This document shows positions 32,410 to 45,500 of a stretch of DNA of 53,388 nt, piece after piece. Position numbers and translations under genes: made by a program. The notes below the pieces were generated by a model. That model saw nothing but the letters and a program-made list of their open reading frames with translations. It was not told the origin of the DNA and made no database searches. Source of the DNA: RGIG1681 sp045650505 (GTDB lineage: Bacteria > Bacillota > Clostridia > Christensenellales > UBA1242). The DNA lies in NCBI GenBank assembly GCA_045650505.1, contig JAZRRE010000008.1, forward strand, positions 1 through 53,388, read 5' to 3'. Positions within the stretch are counted from its first letter, which is position 1; each line of letters opens with the position of its first letter.

Positions 32410-35400
32410 CTATTTCTTTTCTCCACCATTCTTTCTTTCTTCTTTAATTGCATCAATCTCTTTTTTGAGTTCAGCATCGGTTGGATTAGGTTTCTTTTTT
32501 GCTTTAAGTCTCTTACGAGCCTCTTTTTCAATTTCTGCTTGAGCTTTATCGTATGTTTTTGTGTCATACTGATAAGCACTTTGTTTTTCTCTTTGTCTAT
32601 ATGCTTTAGATTCAGCTTTAAGTTGTTCTTTTGGTTTTGTGGTTTGTGTAGCCCATCTTTCTTGGAATTTTTGTTCACCCTCAAGTTTAGCTTTACGTTG
32701 TTGAAGTTCTTGATATTTTTTAAGGTTAGAACCATCAACACCTTGTTTTTTGATTGCTTCAAGTTGAGTTTCAATAAGCTTTAATTGAGTGTCACGGTCT
32801 GCTTCACCACCTCTAGTTTTAGCCAAAATCTTACTACCACTTCTAGTTCCAGCTTTATTTCTGTTTCTATACATATCATAATGCGCTTGACGTTGTGCAT
32901 CATATTTTGCCTTTGTATCAGCATAATCTGTCATAACTTGTCTAGCACTATCAAGTTGCGAACCAGCTTGATTATATTTTGCAAGTTGACGTCTTTGTTT
33001 TGCACTTAAGTTTGAAGGGTCTGATACATCTTCAGGTCTAATACCATTCTTTCCAAGTTTTTTAGCCATTCGAGCTTGAGTTCTCTCATTGCTTTTCATA
33101 TACATTCTTTGAGATATTTTTGAACCTGAAGTAAACTTCTGTCTAATCTTCTTCTGTTTTTCAGCTTCTTTTGCAGCAGCTGCTTTACCCTTCTTTCTTT
33201 CTTTTGATTCAGCTTTTCTTTCTTGTGCAACCTGCTTGTCTTTTCCTTTTGCATGAGCCGCTTCAAATTGTTCAACTTTAGCAGTGTACATATTAAGCTC
33301 ATTTTGTTCTCCAGCTGTAAGTGCTCCAGCACCTTGTTTCTTTTGGAGTTTAGTCATTTCTTTTTTAGCTTTTGCGTAATCTTTTTTCTCACCCAAAGCA
33401 TCTTCTGTTTTTGCAAGTTTTTTCTCTTGACGTGCAAGTGACTTTTCTTCTTCAGGAGTGATTGTTCCAAGAGTTTGTTTTCTCTTTAAATTCTTAACAA
33501 TTGCCTTTTGACGCTTTTTGGCTTTTTTGAGTTGACGTTTTGATTTGTGAGAAACATCTGCAGCTTCACCGGTTTCTTCACCATTTTCATCGTGTTCCAT
33601 ATCTTCATCATCTCTTGAAGATTCATCAAGACCAGATTCTTCTGCGTCTTTTTTCTTTTCATCTTCTGCTTCTCTGTTACCTCTTGGGTCTTTAAGAGCA
33701 GCTGAATAAGATGATTGAGCTTCAAGCATTTTATTGAATGAATCTTCAACATCTTTAGCTCTTTCTTCTGGTGTCATATCTCTTTCTTTTCCAGGATTCT
33801 TTTCATCTGGAACCTTTTTACCACCAGCCATAGACTCTTTCAAGTTTGCCATTGCATCTTTTTGAGCATTTTTCTTTTCATTAAGATTCTTTTTATCCTT
33901 TGCGGCATCAACCAGCGCACTTCCGGGAACGAAACTCTTGGCTTTCTTTTTCATTTGGTCCATTTTATCTTTCGTTTTCTGCTTGATACGCGCTCTTGCT
34001 TGGTCTCTTGCTTTTTTATTAGGGCTAATTGCAAGGAACATATCCCACAAACTTTTGAAGAAACCACTACCTTCTGAAGCAACCGTTGTAATAACACTCA
34101 TTACAACTCTAAATGCTTTTGCAAATGTTTCAATTGGGTTGATACCCTTAACATTAGCAGCACCAACAATTTGCGAAATTGTTTCAGGAAGTGTTTCAAG
34201 AAGTGTGAATGCAACAAGTTCAAATAAAATAACACAAATTAAATTTAAGAATCCTGCTAAAAATTCTAAACTTATTGGAATTATTCCACCCAGCGAGAAT
34301 AAGTTTTTGAATCGCATCAGCGGTTTTGAAAGTGCAATTTCAGCAGCTGTAAACACTTCAAGATTTGAAATTATTGGGAATAACATTAAAACAAAGTTTA
34401 AACCAAGTATCAAACCATACGTTGAGAATAACCTTCCAACATAGGTTCGAGTCCATTGCTGATAACCGGCCTCATCTATTGGAATCGTAGCACACGCCGT
34501 TGGATAAATAATTATCGTCAGGAACAGTTCATAACCACGATTAATAAGAACAAATATTGATGTGAAAACAATCTTCAATAAAAGAAGTGAACCCATTACA
34601 AGAACAATCATATTGATTTTTCTTGGAATAAATACATTTTCTAGTTTTAAACCAAACAAACCAATTTGTTCAGTTCCTTCTGCACCTGAACCAGAACGAA
34701 TTGCGTTGCTAGCCCCGTTAACAATGCCTCCTAAAAAGCTAGTAAAGCTATCTTCAAACATATAGCTCAAGCTTAAAGTTCCTGAAGCTAAATTGTTAAC
34801 AATGACTTCCTCATAAGAGTATGCTGTTACAACCTGTTCCGTATCAATATTTGCATCGACTTTTGGATTTAATAAAGCAGTTAACTTTTGGAAGAATTTT
34901 GCAAGACCACTTTTCTTTTCTTCGGCTTTCATTCCACCTGTACCGACAGCATTAGGGTCACCAACGGTAACAGTAATCAAATTATGTCTATAAAATTGAA
35001 TTTCTGCACCATCTTCTGTTTGTCTAATTGCTGTTGGATAAGTTGATTCGCTAAATATACCTTTTGCAGCAATAATTTGATTCATTTGAATAAATTCAGA
35101 AGAAAAACCTGATTCTTCACCTGAAGCAAAACCTATTGTTAAAGGATAATAGTAAAAATGTTTTACATCTCCTGCACCTGTCCAAACTTTAGCTTCTTTA
35201 CCAATACACATTATATATTTTGCACCTGCAAGCTCATCTGTCGCACCACGAACGTGGTTATATTGAATATCCATTTTTCTTGTTGGATTAGAGCTGTCAT
35301 CTGCATCATAATATGTGCTTTCAAACCTAATAAGACGCCAACTATCTTTTTTGAATACGTCTATAAGTGAAGTGAATGTGCTTCGAATTTCTGTGTTTGG

Positions 35401-36546
35401 ATTCGTTACCGGTCTTGTTACAATTTGTTTTAAATCGCCATCTAAAAATTTGATATCAAACATACGAATAACAGAGCCAAATAAGTTTTCATCGCCAACA
35501 TCAGCAACACTATCAAGCATTTCTTGAACAGTTTTAAAATATGCCTTATTTCCTGTGTTAATACAGAAATCTATAACATCGGCCATAACGTAATATTCTG
35601 GCCTATATGCTAAAATCTTTTTAAAAGCATTAACCCCCTCAACTGAACCGGTTGGGCTGAATGCATCTGGGTGTCTATCATAATAGTTATAATAGACTTT
35701 TGCCCTATCTGCAGCAGAACCTGTTGAAGAATAAGTATCATTTAAAAGTCTGAAATCAGTAAATGCTCCATCGTTGAATTCTTTATAATTAGTAAAAATT
35801 ATATTTTCAACAGAGCCGACATACTCTCTAAATTCATCGGTTAAAGGTTTGTCTTTATAATATTCCACCATTTCTAATTGTTTGGTGAAATCAAATGTCA
35901 TTGGAATTTTCAGTCCATTCTGCGCATATGTTCGATATGCACTTGCCGACGTCGCGGAGGCTGAAAACAACTGTGCACTCAAACTGTTTGAGTTTGTCGT
36001 GTTCGTAGCATTATACAGCGCTTTTAAAATTGTATTAGATGCCACAATACCAATAATTGCAAGCATTGGAGTAATAATTAAAAGCACAAAAGCTCTCAAT
36101 GTTTTTGCCACAACACCTTTGATGTCTGCTGGACTTTTGTTTTTTAATGATTCAAAAGATGTCTTGATAACTGCGAGTATTGCAAAGAATATAATAAGCG
36201 CAATCGCAAGACCAATTAAGTTTTTGATGATTGGAGTTATTGTATCTGTTGCAGTAAACAGCAAGTTAAATACAAAGTCTGACTCTTTTGAAACCATTGT
36301 TTGAAGAGAATCATATTTCATTTCAAGACCGCAAAGCTGTCTTATAAATGAAAATAATATGTCTAATATAAAAAGCATCCATTTAGAAACAAAATAGAAT
36401 ATCTTTGACAAGAAGTTAAAGACTGCATCTATAAGTTTGCTAAAACCAGAAGCTCCACATATAAATGAAGAACCGCCAGAGAAAATAGATGAAGCTATCT
36501 TCACCATTAAATTCGGTATTTTTGTAACAGAACTAATAAAATTCAT
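32410..36546 (-). CDS. VirB6/TrbL-like membrane protein with a 540-residue charged cytoplasmic tail
   Basis: A 1,378-residue protein in three parts. Part 1 (about 1-175) has hydrophobic helices at about 44-68, 109-128 and 151-172, with a lysine-rich loop between the last two that predicts a cytoplasmic side. Part 2 (about 185-640) is a predicted extracellular loop that opens with AQLFSASATSASAYRTYAQ, contains YYVMADVIDF near 317 and IIAAKGIFSESTYPTAI near 500. Part 3 has several membrane helices (from about 645) with a TrbL-like pattern (P...ATIPIDEAGYQQW), then a Lys/Glu/Gln/Arg-rich, coiled-coil-like tail from about 842 to the end. The shared motifs show it is a paralogue of the 3,660-residue neighbour. 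It is last in the VirB4 operon, and GGAGAG precedes the ATG. The role as an inner-membrane channel component is inferred. Confidence 0.8.
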   Translation of the reverse strand: MNFISSVTKIPNLMVKIASSIFSGGSSFICGASGFSKLIDAVFNFLSKIFYFVSKWMLFILDILFSFIRQLCGLEMKYDSLQTMVSKESDFVFNLLFTATDTITPIIKNLIGLAIALIIFFAILAVIKTSFESLKNKSPADIKGVVAKTLRAFVLLIITPMLAIIGIVASNTILKALYNATNTTNSNSLSAQLFSASATSASAYRTYAQNGLKIPMTFDFTKQLEMVEYYKDKPLTDEFREYVGSVENIIFTNYKEFNDGAFTDFRLLNDTYSSTGSAADRAKVYYNYYDRHPDAFSPTGSVEGVNAFKKILAYRPEYYVMADVIDFCINTGNKAYFKTVQEMLDSVADVGDENLFGSVIRMFDIKFLDGDLKQIVTRPVTNPNTEIRSTFTSLIDVFKKDSWRLIRFESTYYDADDSSNPTRKMDIQYNHVRGATDELAGAKYIMCIGKEAKVWTGAGDVKHFYYYPLTIGFASGEESGFSSEFIQMNQIIAAKGIFSESTYPTAIRQTEDGAEIQFYRHNLITVTVGDPNAVGTGGMKAEEKKSGLAKFFQKLTALLNPKVDANIDTEQVVTAYSYEEVIVNNLASGTLSLSYMFEDSFTSFLGGIVNGASNAIRSGSGAEGTEQIGLFGLKLENVFIPRKINMIVLVMGSLLLLKIVFTSIFVLINRGYELFLTIIIYPTACATIPIDEAGYQQWTRTYVGRLFSTYGLILGLNFVLMLFPIISNLEVFTAAEIALSKPLMRFKNLFSLGGIIPISLEFLAGFLNLICVILFELVAFTLLETLPETISQIVGAANVKGINPIETFAKAFRVVMSVITTVASEGSGFFKSLWDMFLAISPNKKARDQARARIKQKTKDKMDQMKKKAKSFVPGSALVDAAKDKKNLNEKKNAQKDAMANLKESMAGGKKVPDEKNPGKERDMTPEERAKDVEDSFNKMLEAQSSYSAALKDPRGNREAEDEKKKDAEESGLDESSRDDEDMEHDENGEETGEAADVSHKSKRQLKKAKKRQKAIVKNLKRKQTLGTITPEEEKSLARQEKKLAKTEDALGEKKDYAKAKKEMTKLQKKQGAGALTAGEQNELNMYTAKVEQFEAAHAKGKDKQVAQERKAESKERKKGKAAAAKEAEKQKKIRQKFTSGSKISQRMYMKSNERTQARMAKKLGKNGIRPEDVSDPSNLSAKQRRQLAKYNQAGSQLDSARQVMTDYADTKAKYDAQRQAHYDMYRNRNKAGTRSGSKILAKTRGGEADRDTQLKLIETQLEAIKKQGVDGSNLKKYQELQQRKAKLEGEQKFQERWATQTTKPKEQLKAESKAYRQREKQSAYQYDTKTYDKAQAEIEKEARKRLKAKKKPNPTDAELKKEIDAIKEERKNGGEKK

Positions 36547-36570
36547 CTACTTTCTCTCCGGTACTATTTT

Positions 36571-39500
36571 TTATTTTTTCTTTTTTCCGCCGCCTTTTTT
36601 GGCTTTTGGTTTTTTCGGTGCCTTTGGCTTCTTTGCTGCGCCGCCTCCACCGCCGCCAGATGATTTAGGTTCTTCGAACATAGGACCCGTTCCTAGCGTT
36701 GTCTTTAAGAATTTGTTTGCATTATTTGCACTATTTTGACGTTTTTGTTCACGTTGACCTTTTTCAGTGTTAGCAAATTGTTTAGACATCTTTTTAGCAA
36801 CTTCTGGAGACATTCCATTTGCAATAGCAGATTTTTCAAGACCTTTTGCCTTAATGTCAGTTGCAAGGTTCTGACCTTTTTGAATCATACCAGCAACCAT
36901 TTGTCCACCAGGAATGAAGTTCTTTGCACTCTGCATTGCAAAGTCTTTAAGTTGCGTTAATGCCTGTCCACTAGCAATACCTGAAACAGCATCATAAATT
37001 TCTCTAACTTCTGTAACCATCTTCTTAATGTCGGCAAATACTTCACCAGACATATTTGTTGAGAATGCTTTTGAAGATTTTCCACAAGTAACAATGTTTA
37101 CAAGAAGGTCTGCAGAGGTTTCAATTGTTCCTGCCGCAGCAACTACATAAACATAAGTTATGAGTGAGTTGATACTGCTTGCTGAAAGAATTGATGTAAG
37201 ACCCCCAACTCTTCCAAGAGCTTGCATTGTTGCATCTGAAACAAAGTTCATACCCATTACAGTTGAAACGAGTATGTAATAGATATTAAATGCTATCATA
37301 TATCCAAATACATGCAGCAACGTATCGGATAAGTTATTTTTCCAAGTGTCAAATATTTTGTTACCCTTTCCACTTTGGTCAGGATTGATTGCCATTGTTG
37401 AAATAACAACCGGTCCTGCAAGAATCAATAATATCAAGTCTAACACTCTTCTTAAAACTTGAGCGGTAGCTTTGAATAATATTGGTATAAGTGTTGCAAA
37501 ACCAAGCATAAACATAAAGTATTGTTTGATTTCAAGTGTATAGAATGCTGAAAATTTATCAAGAACCATGATAGAGTCAAAATTATCAGGGTCAGACACT
37601 GTATAAGCATCTTCAATCTGAATAAATTTAGCATCATAGCCAGCTTTTATAGCATATTCCATACTTGTGCTTCCAGCAAACATTGCCATACTGTCGGCAC
37701 TCTTTGGTTTTGCATAACTCAAATCAACATATTTGGTATATCCAACTGTAGTAACTTCAGCAGACTTTCTGGTTCTAGCCAAAGCATCTTCGCTTAAGCT
37801 CCCCGATGTTGTGATGCTGGTTCGATAATAAATAATTTCATTATCAACCATCTTAATTGCGGTTGGATAACCAACGGCATCAATAACACCTTTCGCGATA
37901 ATTGGATAAGCATTATCAGTGTGATAATATTTTGTTTTAAAGTCTATACCATAATCTCTAATATAGTCCCAAACTTTATTATCACCTGTGATTTGTGTTT
38001 TGTCAGACCTACCCATAATAGGATAATATTTACCTTCTGCCTCATCATATGTGGTCAAGACAAATACATCACCTGTTTCTTCATCATAGTTTCCATTTCT
38101 GTCATATAAATTGTCATACTCAAGACCAACAAGTTCTTCAATAGGACGATTTTCAACACCAGCCAAATGTAAAACAATATCTTTTGTTGCAACATCTGTA
38201 TCAAATGATGAATAAATTGGAGCATTAGCAACTTCACCTAGACTGTTTGTGAATGTATGATTCATTACACCACTAACATTCTTTAAATATAATGTGCTAA
38301 TTGAAGTGCCTGCATCAATAATTTTTGTTCCATTGTGATAAGTGTGATTAAATTGTGCATTAACCAAATAGAACAAAGTGATATATCTGTTTTGGTTTTC
38401 AAGGTCTGATTCTGTTGGGTTCTTTTGATAGTCAGAAAGTGCTTGCATCAAAATTTGTCTAAATTGCTTGAAGTTGATATCATCAAGATTAACTGCATTT
38501 TCAGAAACACTTTCACCTTCTTCTTCAGTAACAATTAAATAAGAAATTGTCTTCTTGAATATTTTATGAATACGAGCTGATTTGAAATCAGTTCCATCAT
38601 TATAATATCCTTCTGCTGAATAAAATGCATCATCTGCAACTAAATCCAAATATTTCTTAATGGCTTGACGTTTAAATGCACTTGTCATTTCGTATTCTGT
38701 GCCACCAATAATAATTATAGGACAAGATGAAGAACCCAATGCTACCCTACCATTATCATCTAATTTATAATTAGTTCCTTCAAGGTAGTGTGCTAAAGCA
38801 TAAACATCATTAATTGCACAACCTAAATTATCAAGTGTTTGAACAGTGTCACCAAAAGTCAATCTTAAAAGTGTATCTGCCGACAAATCACTATCAATTA
38901 AATAATTAATGATTATGTGCTCCAATGTCTTTAAACCGTTGCTTGCACCATACTCTCCATCGTTAACTAAATCAGTCAACAATATTCCATCACCAACGTT
39001 ATTAGACAAGTCATTCATATTACTTAAATAATAAAGTCTAGATGTATAGTTAGCAAGTTCTGATGCAAATGTACGAAGTTCAGTCCAAACATTAAGTTTT
39101 GTTTTGAGTGATTTTGTTGATGAATCATAAACTCTATAACTTTCAACAAAACCATTATATTCTGAATTTGTATAGCTTGCAGGAACACCATATTTTGCAA
39201 GGAATGAACCACCATAAACATATTCAGCAAGTCTTTCAGGTGAAGCAGTTGACTTCATTGTGTAAGACCTGTTTTCAAATGAGAATGTATAACCATCAGT
39301 AACATAGTTCTTACCAAATTGAGCAAGAGTGAATGTTATACAGGTTTTATTGATGATATCAAGTGTTCTTTGACTTGAAAGATAATTTCCAAGAGCATCA
39401 TAAAGGTCTAAAAGTTCAGTATATGCTTTTGAGAATCTTCCATCTTTATATTGAGGATCTTTATAACCAATATTAATGCCGTCAACAACATAATACTCAC

Positions 39501-42500
39501 CTGGATTTAACTTCATAACCTCTTTGAGTGCTGTTGATAAAACAGAAATATCATTATAAATAGAGTTCAATCTTTGCCAAGCATCAACATTTTCATATTT
39601 GTTATAACCAACAAGATTTTTATATTTAAGTGAAGAATTACCACTTTCAGAAGCATTTAAGATTTCTTTAATTTCTGTAAGGTCATTTTTTGCAAGTAAT
39701 GATGACTTGTAAATAATATTGTGATACGCTCTCTTCGCATCAGTAAATTGACTTCCAGAAAAACTAAATGTATCTTCTAAAACATTCCAAGAAGTAATCA
39801 TTGCATCACTTACTAAATCTTTCAATTTATCCCAAAGTGAGCCTTCTTCTTCCATATCAATTTGGTCTAAATCAGGAATGTAAATTCCAAGAGCTGCTTT
39901 TGTTACAGATTTCTTTGTTTTTGTTCTTTGCTTAATATAATCATTATAATCTGGAATATAACCTGAAGCAGCATCAGTGCTTACAGTGTCTGAATATATC
40001 CATCTCTTCATTTCACCTGTGATATATTCATAATATATATCCAAATAAATAGGATTAGACTTGTTTTCTTGGTCAAGAGTTTGTCTTATTGACCAATAAG
40101 CATCAAGCATAAAGCAATAATAACCATCTGTGTTAAGGTCGCTAACTCTTCCACCTTTTAAATAAATTTGTTCATATTTTTTATTTAATTCTTTTACTAC
40201 TTTAGAGAAGTTGTTAGCATTTCCTAAAACTTTTTTTGCACCAGCTGAATCAACAACTTTGTTTCTATCAGCAGATGAAATCATAGATATATCATAAGTT
40301 GATGATAAACTTGAATAAGTAACATTTTCACCATATAAACCTTTGAGGGTTTTTTCAAAGTTAAATGTAAATGTTGGATTTGAGTTTCCTGTGAAACTAT
40401 TTTCATAAACACAAAGTTCATGGAATGAAGAATATTTAAATGCGGTAACAGAACCACCATCTTCGCTACCTAAAGATTTAATATAATCTAAATAAGCAGC
40501 ATAATCTCCACTAGCACTAGCAAGAGCATCTAAAATTGTGTATTGTGAATAAACACGAGTGGCAATTTTATAGAAGTACTCTCCCATATCTGAACCAAGT
40601 AAGAGTGTTGATAGGTATGCTTTATAAATGCTTACATAGAAACTATCAACTTGACCGTCAACAATTTTTTCACCACGCTCTAAAGCAATATCTTCAAGAA
40701 CAGGCAAGAACATATTGTTGAACATTTCAATAAATACAGTTCCTTGCATTGAAAGGTCATTATATTCTTCTTCTCCAAGCATTGAAAGCATTAAAGACCT
40801 AATAACATTTTCATCAAATACAGGTGTGTATTCGTATGCTCTATCTACTGCAACATCTGTGTTCTCTTTTGCAACTGAAACAAAGAATTCAGAAAGAACT
40901 AAACCAGCAGCAGTAATATTTGCGGAATTTCCTTCAGTAACAAATTCCCCTGATGATTGAGCTGAAGTAAATTCGCCAAGCATATCAAGCCAACCATCTG
41001 TGGCAATAAGAGTTGCCCAGTTAAGGTCAGGATAGATAACCTGCATATCATTCATAAGCTTTTGTGGCCAGTTAACTTGTCTAACAATGTTTGTAATAAC
41101 ATAGTTATCACCACAATTAAGCTGTTTGATATTAATGTTATATTGTTGAATAATGTTAGTGTTTTGTGTCATAAATGTAACAACATCGTTTTTGCTAAAC
41201 AAAATACTTTCTGGAGTTTTTGAATAGTCTAATGTGTTAACATTACTCATTGACACATAATAATCTGTTGATTCATAAAGAGTTTTGATATTAAATGACT
41301 TATCAGAACCTAATGAAACCAAGTTATTAACAGTTGAAACAGAACCAACTGCTGTTTTTAATGTTTTGCTTGCTCTAATTCTTGAAATATCAGTTTCATT
41401 GAAAACACTTTCATCATTATCTGTATAACCAATATTTAACAAGTTATAATAGTTACCATTAATTTCAATTACAGCTTCATTTGGTTCTTCAAAAATTGGA
41501 AGATAACTTTCAATTCTTAAATCTTTAAATTCAACACCTTCAAAATAGTTGTGTCGAACAGCTGTATTTGAATATTCATAAACGATAATAAAGTCAAGCC
41601 ATGTCCAAGTTGACCTATTATTAATGTCAAAACCTGAACTTAAAGCAATATTAATTGCTTTTGTGGTTGTTGCATTTCCTTTCTTGATTTTTGAAATTGT
41701 TACACTTGAAACATTTTGAAGTGCATCAATAACTGAATAATTGCTTAATGTAAAGTAATAATAATTATCAAAAATGAAATCGTTTGAATTCATTGCAACA
41801 TTTTTTGGAAGACTGATGTCATTAAGAACTGTTATATCTGGATATCCAGCAATTCCTGGAACAACACCTGTTGGGTCTGATGAAATTTCAAATGTTACGG
41901 GACCAACACCCATAGCAAATGCATCATCTCTTCCAAGTCCAACTAATTGTCTTGAATAGCAAAGTTGGAAAATTTCTGCATCAACAGCAAGAATTGTTTG
42001 ATTGTTTCTTGGTTTAACGCCAATGAAATAAATTTCTTTATATTCAGTGTTTCCAAATTCATCTTCATCAATAAATTTCCAGTATTTTCCAGGAACATAA
42101 CCTTGTGCAGTTAAATCATTGAAGTTTTCAATTGCATTATCAGGGTCATATCTGAAATATTCTGGATATTTATAGAACATATAGAAAAGAATATAATCTG
42201 AAAGTTGCCAAGTGTCATAATCATCAAGTTTAAAACCTTCAGAGAAACCTAACTCAACATCATTATTAGCTGGTGGAGGTGTATCCCCTGGTTCCGGAAT
42301 TGAAACCGGTTCATCATCACTATAGATAAGTGCTTCATATCCATCTGTATTTGAATTGAAATATGAACTTAATTTTTGAGTTCTATCAGTAATTGTACCG
42401 CCTGTATCTGCTGGTAAATTAATTTTATTATAGATTGTATTAACTTCTGCTGTTGTTAATAATCCAAGTTTTGAAAGATTTAAATATCTTCCATTGACAA

Positions 42501-45500
42501 TAACATAAGCACTATTGCCATAAATATGAATATTTGACCTTATAACATATTGAGCTGAACTGTTTTTGGTTATAGCAATGATAGTATCAAACAATGTCCA
42601 ATCAGCAACCCCCTCATCGCCTTGAAAATTATAAGTATAATATCCATTTGTTATACCATTTTTAATTGTAGCATCACCTAAACCATAAACAGTGTTAGCT
42701 GATGAGCCAGAGTCATCAACAATAAAGTAAAACTCTAAATCAATTGCAGAATCAACAGTTATATATCTAATTGAACCTGTCTCTACGCCCATTAATTTAT
42801 AAGCGATAATTCCTATTGGGCTATAACTGTTATCATAATTTTTCAAATTATAAGAAACAGTTGTTGATGTAAATGAAGTTGTCAACGCAGCAGTATAACC
42901 GACATTTGTTCCAACTTTAATGTAATAAGTCTTAACCCCATCGGTAACTTGAATATATCTATTTCCAAGTGCATCAAGATAAATTGTTTGAGAACCGCTA
43001 ATAGATGATTCACCTGACAAACTATGATACAAAATGTTTAAATAATTCCAAGTTGCAGCATTTGAAAGATTAAATGAAGAAAGACCTGAAATTGATGTTT
43101 TATAGTTTACTGCCTTTTTGTCATAACTTTCATAAATTGCTTTAATTGAATTATTAAATACAGGAGTATAATCAGTTGCAAGTGTAGAATCTTTAATATA
43201 GATGTAATTGAGCATCATTTCATATTTTGAAGATGCAACGTCTCTCAAATATTTTGTATCAGTGTTGCCTGATTCAAAATATCCTTCACCAATATTAGTG
43301 ATATCAATATAAACATCAATTGTTTCTCCGTTAACAATTCCGTTATAGTGGAAATATGTAAATTTAGAAGTAGTACCAATGTGTCCCAAAATGCTTATAT
43401 CATTGATATTTAAATTAAATACCCCAAGACTAGACAAAATAATTGCAAGTGGGCTAACTTTTGTAATATTTAAATCACCTGTTCTAGTAAACTTAAATGT
43501 TGTTGGATTTTCTTCAAAAGTGATGTTTTGAACATCAGTTTTCACATATCTTTTATAATAGTTATTATATAAATTTTTAATATTCTCATCATCTGCACCA
43601 AGTGTTATGGTATCAAACGATTCAATTCTTTGTGCAATTGTTGCAGCATTATATCTAATATAACTATTACCTGTGAAAACGTAATCTGTTCCATCGAATC
43701 TATAAACATTTAAAGTTGCTTTATTGGTTGAATTTAAATCTGTATAGATAAGTGAATCTAACTTTGTATAATTTGCTGTTGAGAAGTTTGTTTCACTATT
43801 TATTGTGTTATTAAATGCCACATATGAACCTACATTTGTAGCAATTTTAGCAGTGTTAGTAATATTTAAAGTTCCACCAATAAGTGCTGAAATATAATTA
43901 TTATAGTCTGTTCCAACAGCAACATAATAAGTTTTATTAACTGCTGAATTTGTCAAATCTTTACCATCTATTTTTAAGTAAACTCTATTTCCATCAGAAT
44001 AAGCTTCAAATGGAGTTGTAGAACCATTTGCCAAAGCAGTTCTTGTTAAAGCTTCGTAAACAACATCAAGTTCTGTTTTTGTTGTTGAGTTCTTTTTATA
44101 AACAAAATTGCTTGTTGCATATTTTGTGATTTTCTTTCCTATTTCACTTGCAGTAAATACATAGCTAGAATAATTATCTTTATAATATTGAAGCACTGTA
44201 TCAGTTCCTGAAATTCTAGATTCTCTAGAAGTAATTGTATTTGCTTCAGTGAATGTGGCTTTTAAAGGATTTCCTGATATATTTGTTATTTCAATTGCAT
44301 AATCTCCATAAACAAAATATTGTTTTGAGTTATGCAAAATAACACTTCCCTTATAAGAGCTTCTTATTGAACCTGTTAAATAATACATAACAGCATCAAA
44401 ATTATTCCAAGTTGAAAGGTCTTCAAATTTTGCAGATGATTTATAAGTAACTTCTGCAATATTATCATAAACATCAAATGTGTTGCCTGAAATTTTAAAA
44501 CCTTTTGTTGTTAAAATTCTATTAATAATATTCTCAACATCAAAAACGTATTCAGCAAGTTCATTATATAAGTTATCAATAATTCCATAGTCATCAGTAA
44601 CTAATTGTGAATTATTTGTTTTATATAACACAGCAATATAATCAATAAGTTTTGTATTTAAAAACTCATAAATTGTATCAAAATTTAATGATTCACCATC
44701 GATATTTTTTAAAGCTCTAACCCCTTTTAAGCTTAAATATCTTCTTGATGCATTTGTCTTTGAACCAAATTTATATAATTGTTCAGTTTCATCAACATTT
44801 CCTGTTGCTGGGTCATCATATGCTGTTTTATACAAAAGTGCGTGATAACCATTTTCTTTTATTTCTTCAACAGTATTGATTACACCATTTTTTGAGAATG
44901 TGTATAAAATGTAATCTAAAACTGTCCAATTTGCAGGATAGCTCTCTTCAAATTTGCTAGAAAATTTGAATTCAACTAATTCTGTTTCTGTTTCTAAAAG
45001 TTTATTTTCTTCTGCATTTACAAACAAATCAACATAATCACCACGAAGATTTGTTTGAAGAAGAAGTGTATGATTTAATGTTTTATTGATGATAAAGTTA
45101 GAAATTTTTGAAACCTTATCCATATCAATATATAAATATAAATTCTTAACTCCACTTCCTGGATTATATTTTCCATATTTAACTTGGAAATAATAATTCT
45201 CTCCAACTTTTACAACTTGTCCATTTACACCAGAAATACGAAGTGATTCAAGACCTAAATTTCCAGCAATTTGTGTATAGTTCAAATATAAATAGAAAAT
45301 GAAGTAATCTTTATATGTCCAAGTATCAACATCTTGATAAGTGAAATTTTCTGAAAGTTTAAGTGAGAATGAACTATATTTCTCTAAATTTGAATCATCA
45401 GCATCTACATTTGTATATGTATATTGAGAAGCTTCAGTATCATAAATAAAGAATTTATTTGCTGCTAAATCAGATGCTGTGTCAGTTGAAATACCATATT

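Noticed and set aside
32319..32774. Minus-strand lysine-rich frame of 151 codons
   Set aside because: It overlaps the coiled-coil tail gene in another frame and runs through the terminator; Lys/Asn-rich repeats are a by-product of the AAG/AAA-rich coding sequence.
33938..34444. Plus-strand open frame of 168 codons opposite the 1,378-aa gene
   Set aside because: Antisense shadow within a membrane-protein gene; no ribosome site and no recognisable domain. The same applies to all other plus-strand frames, including 32395-32784 and 35882-36304.
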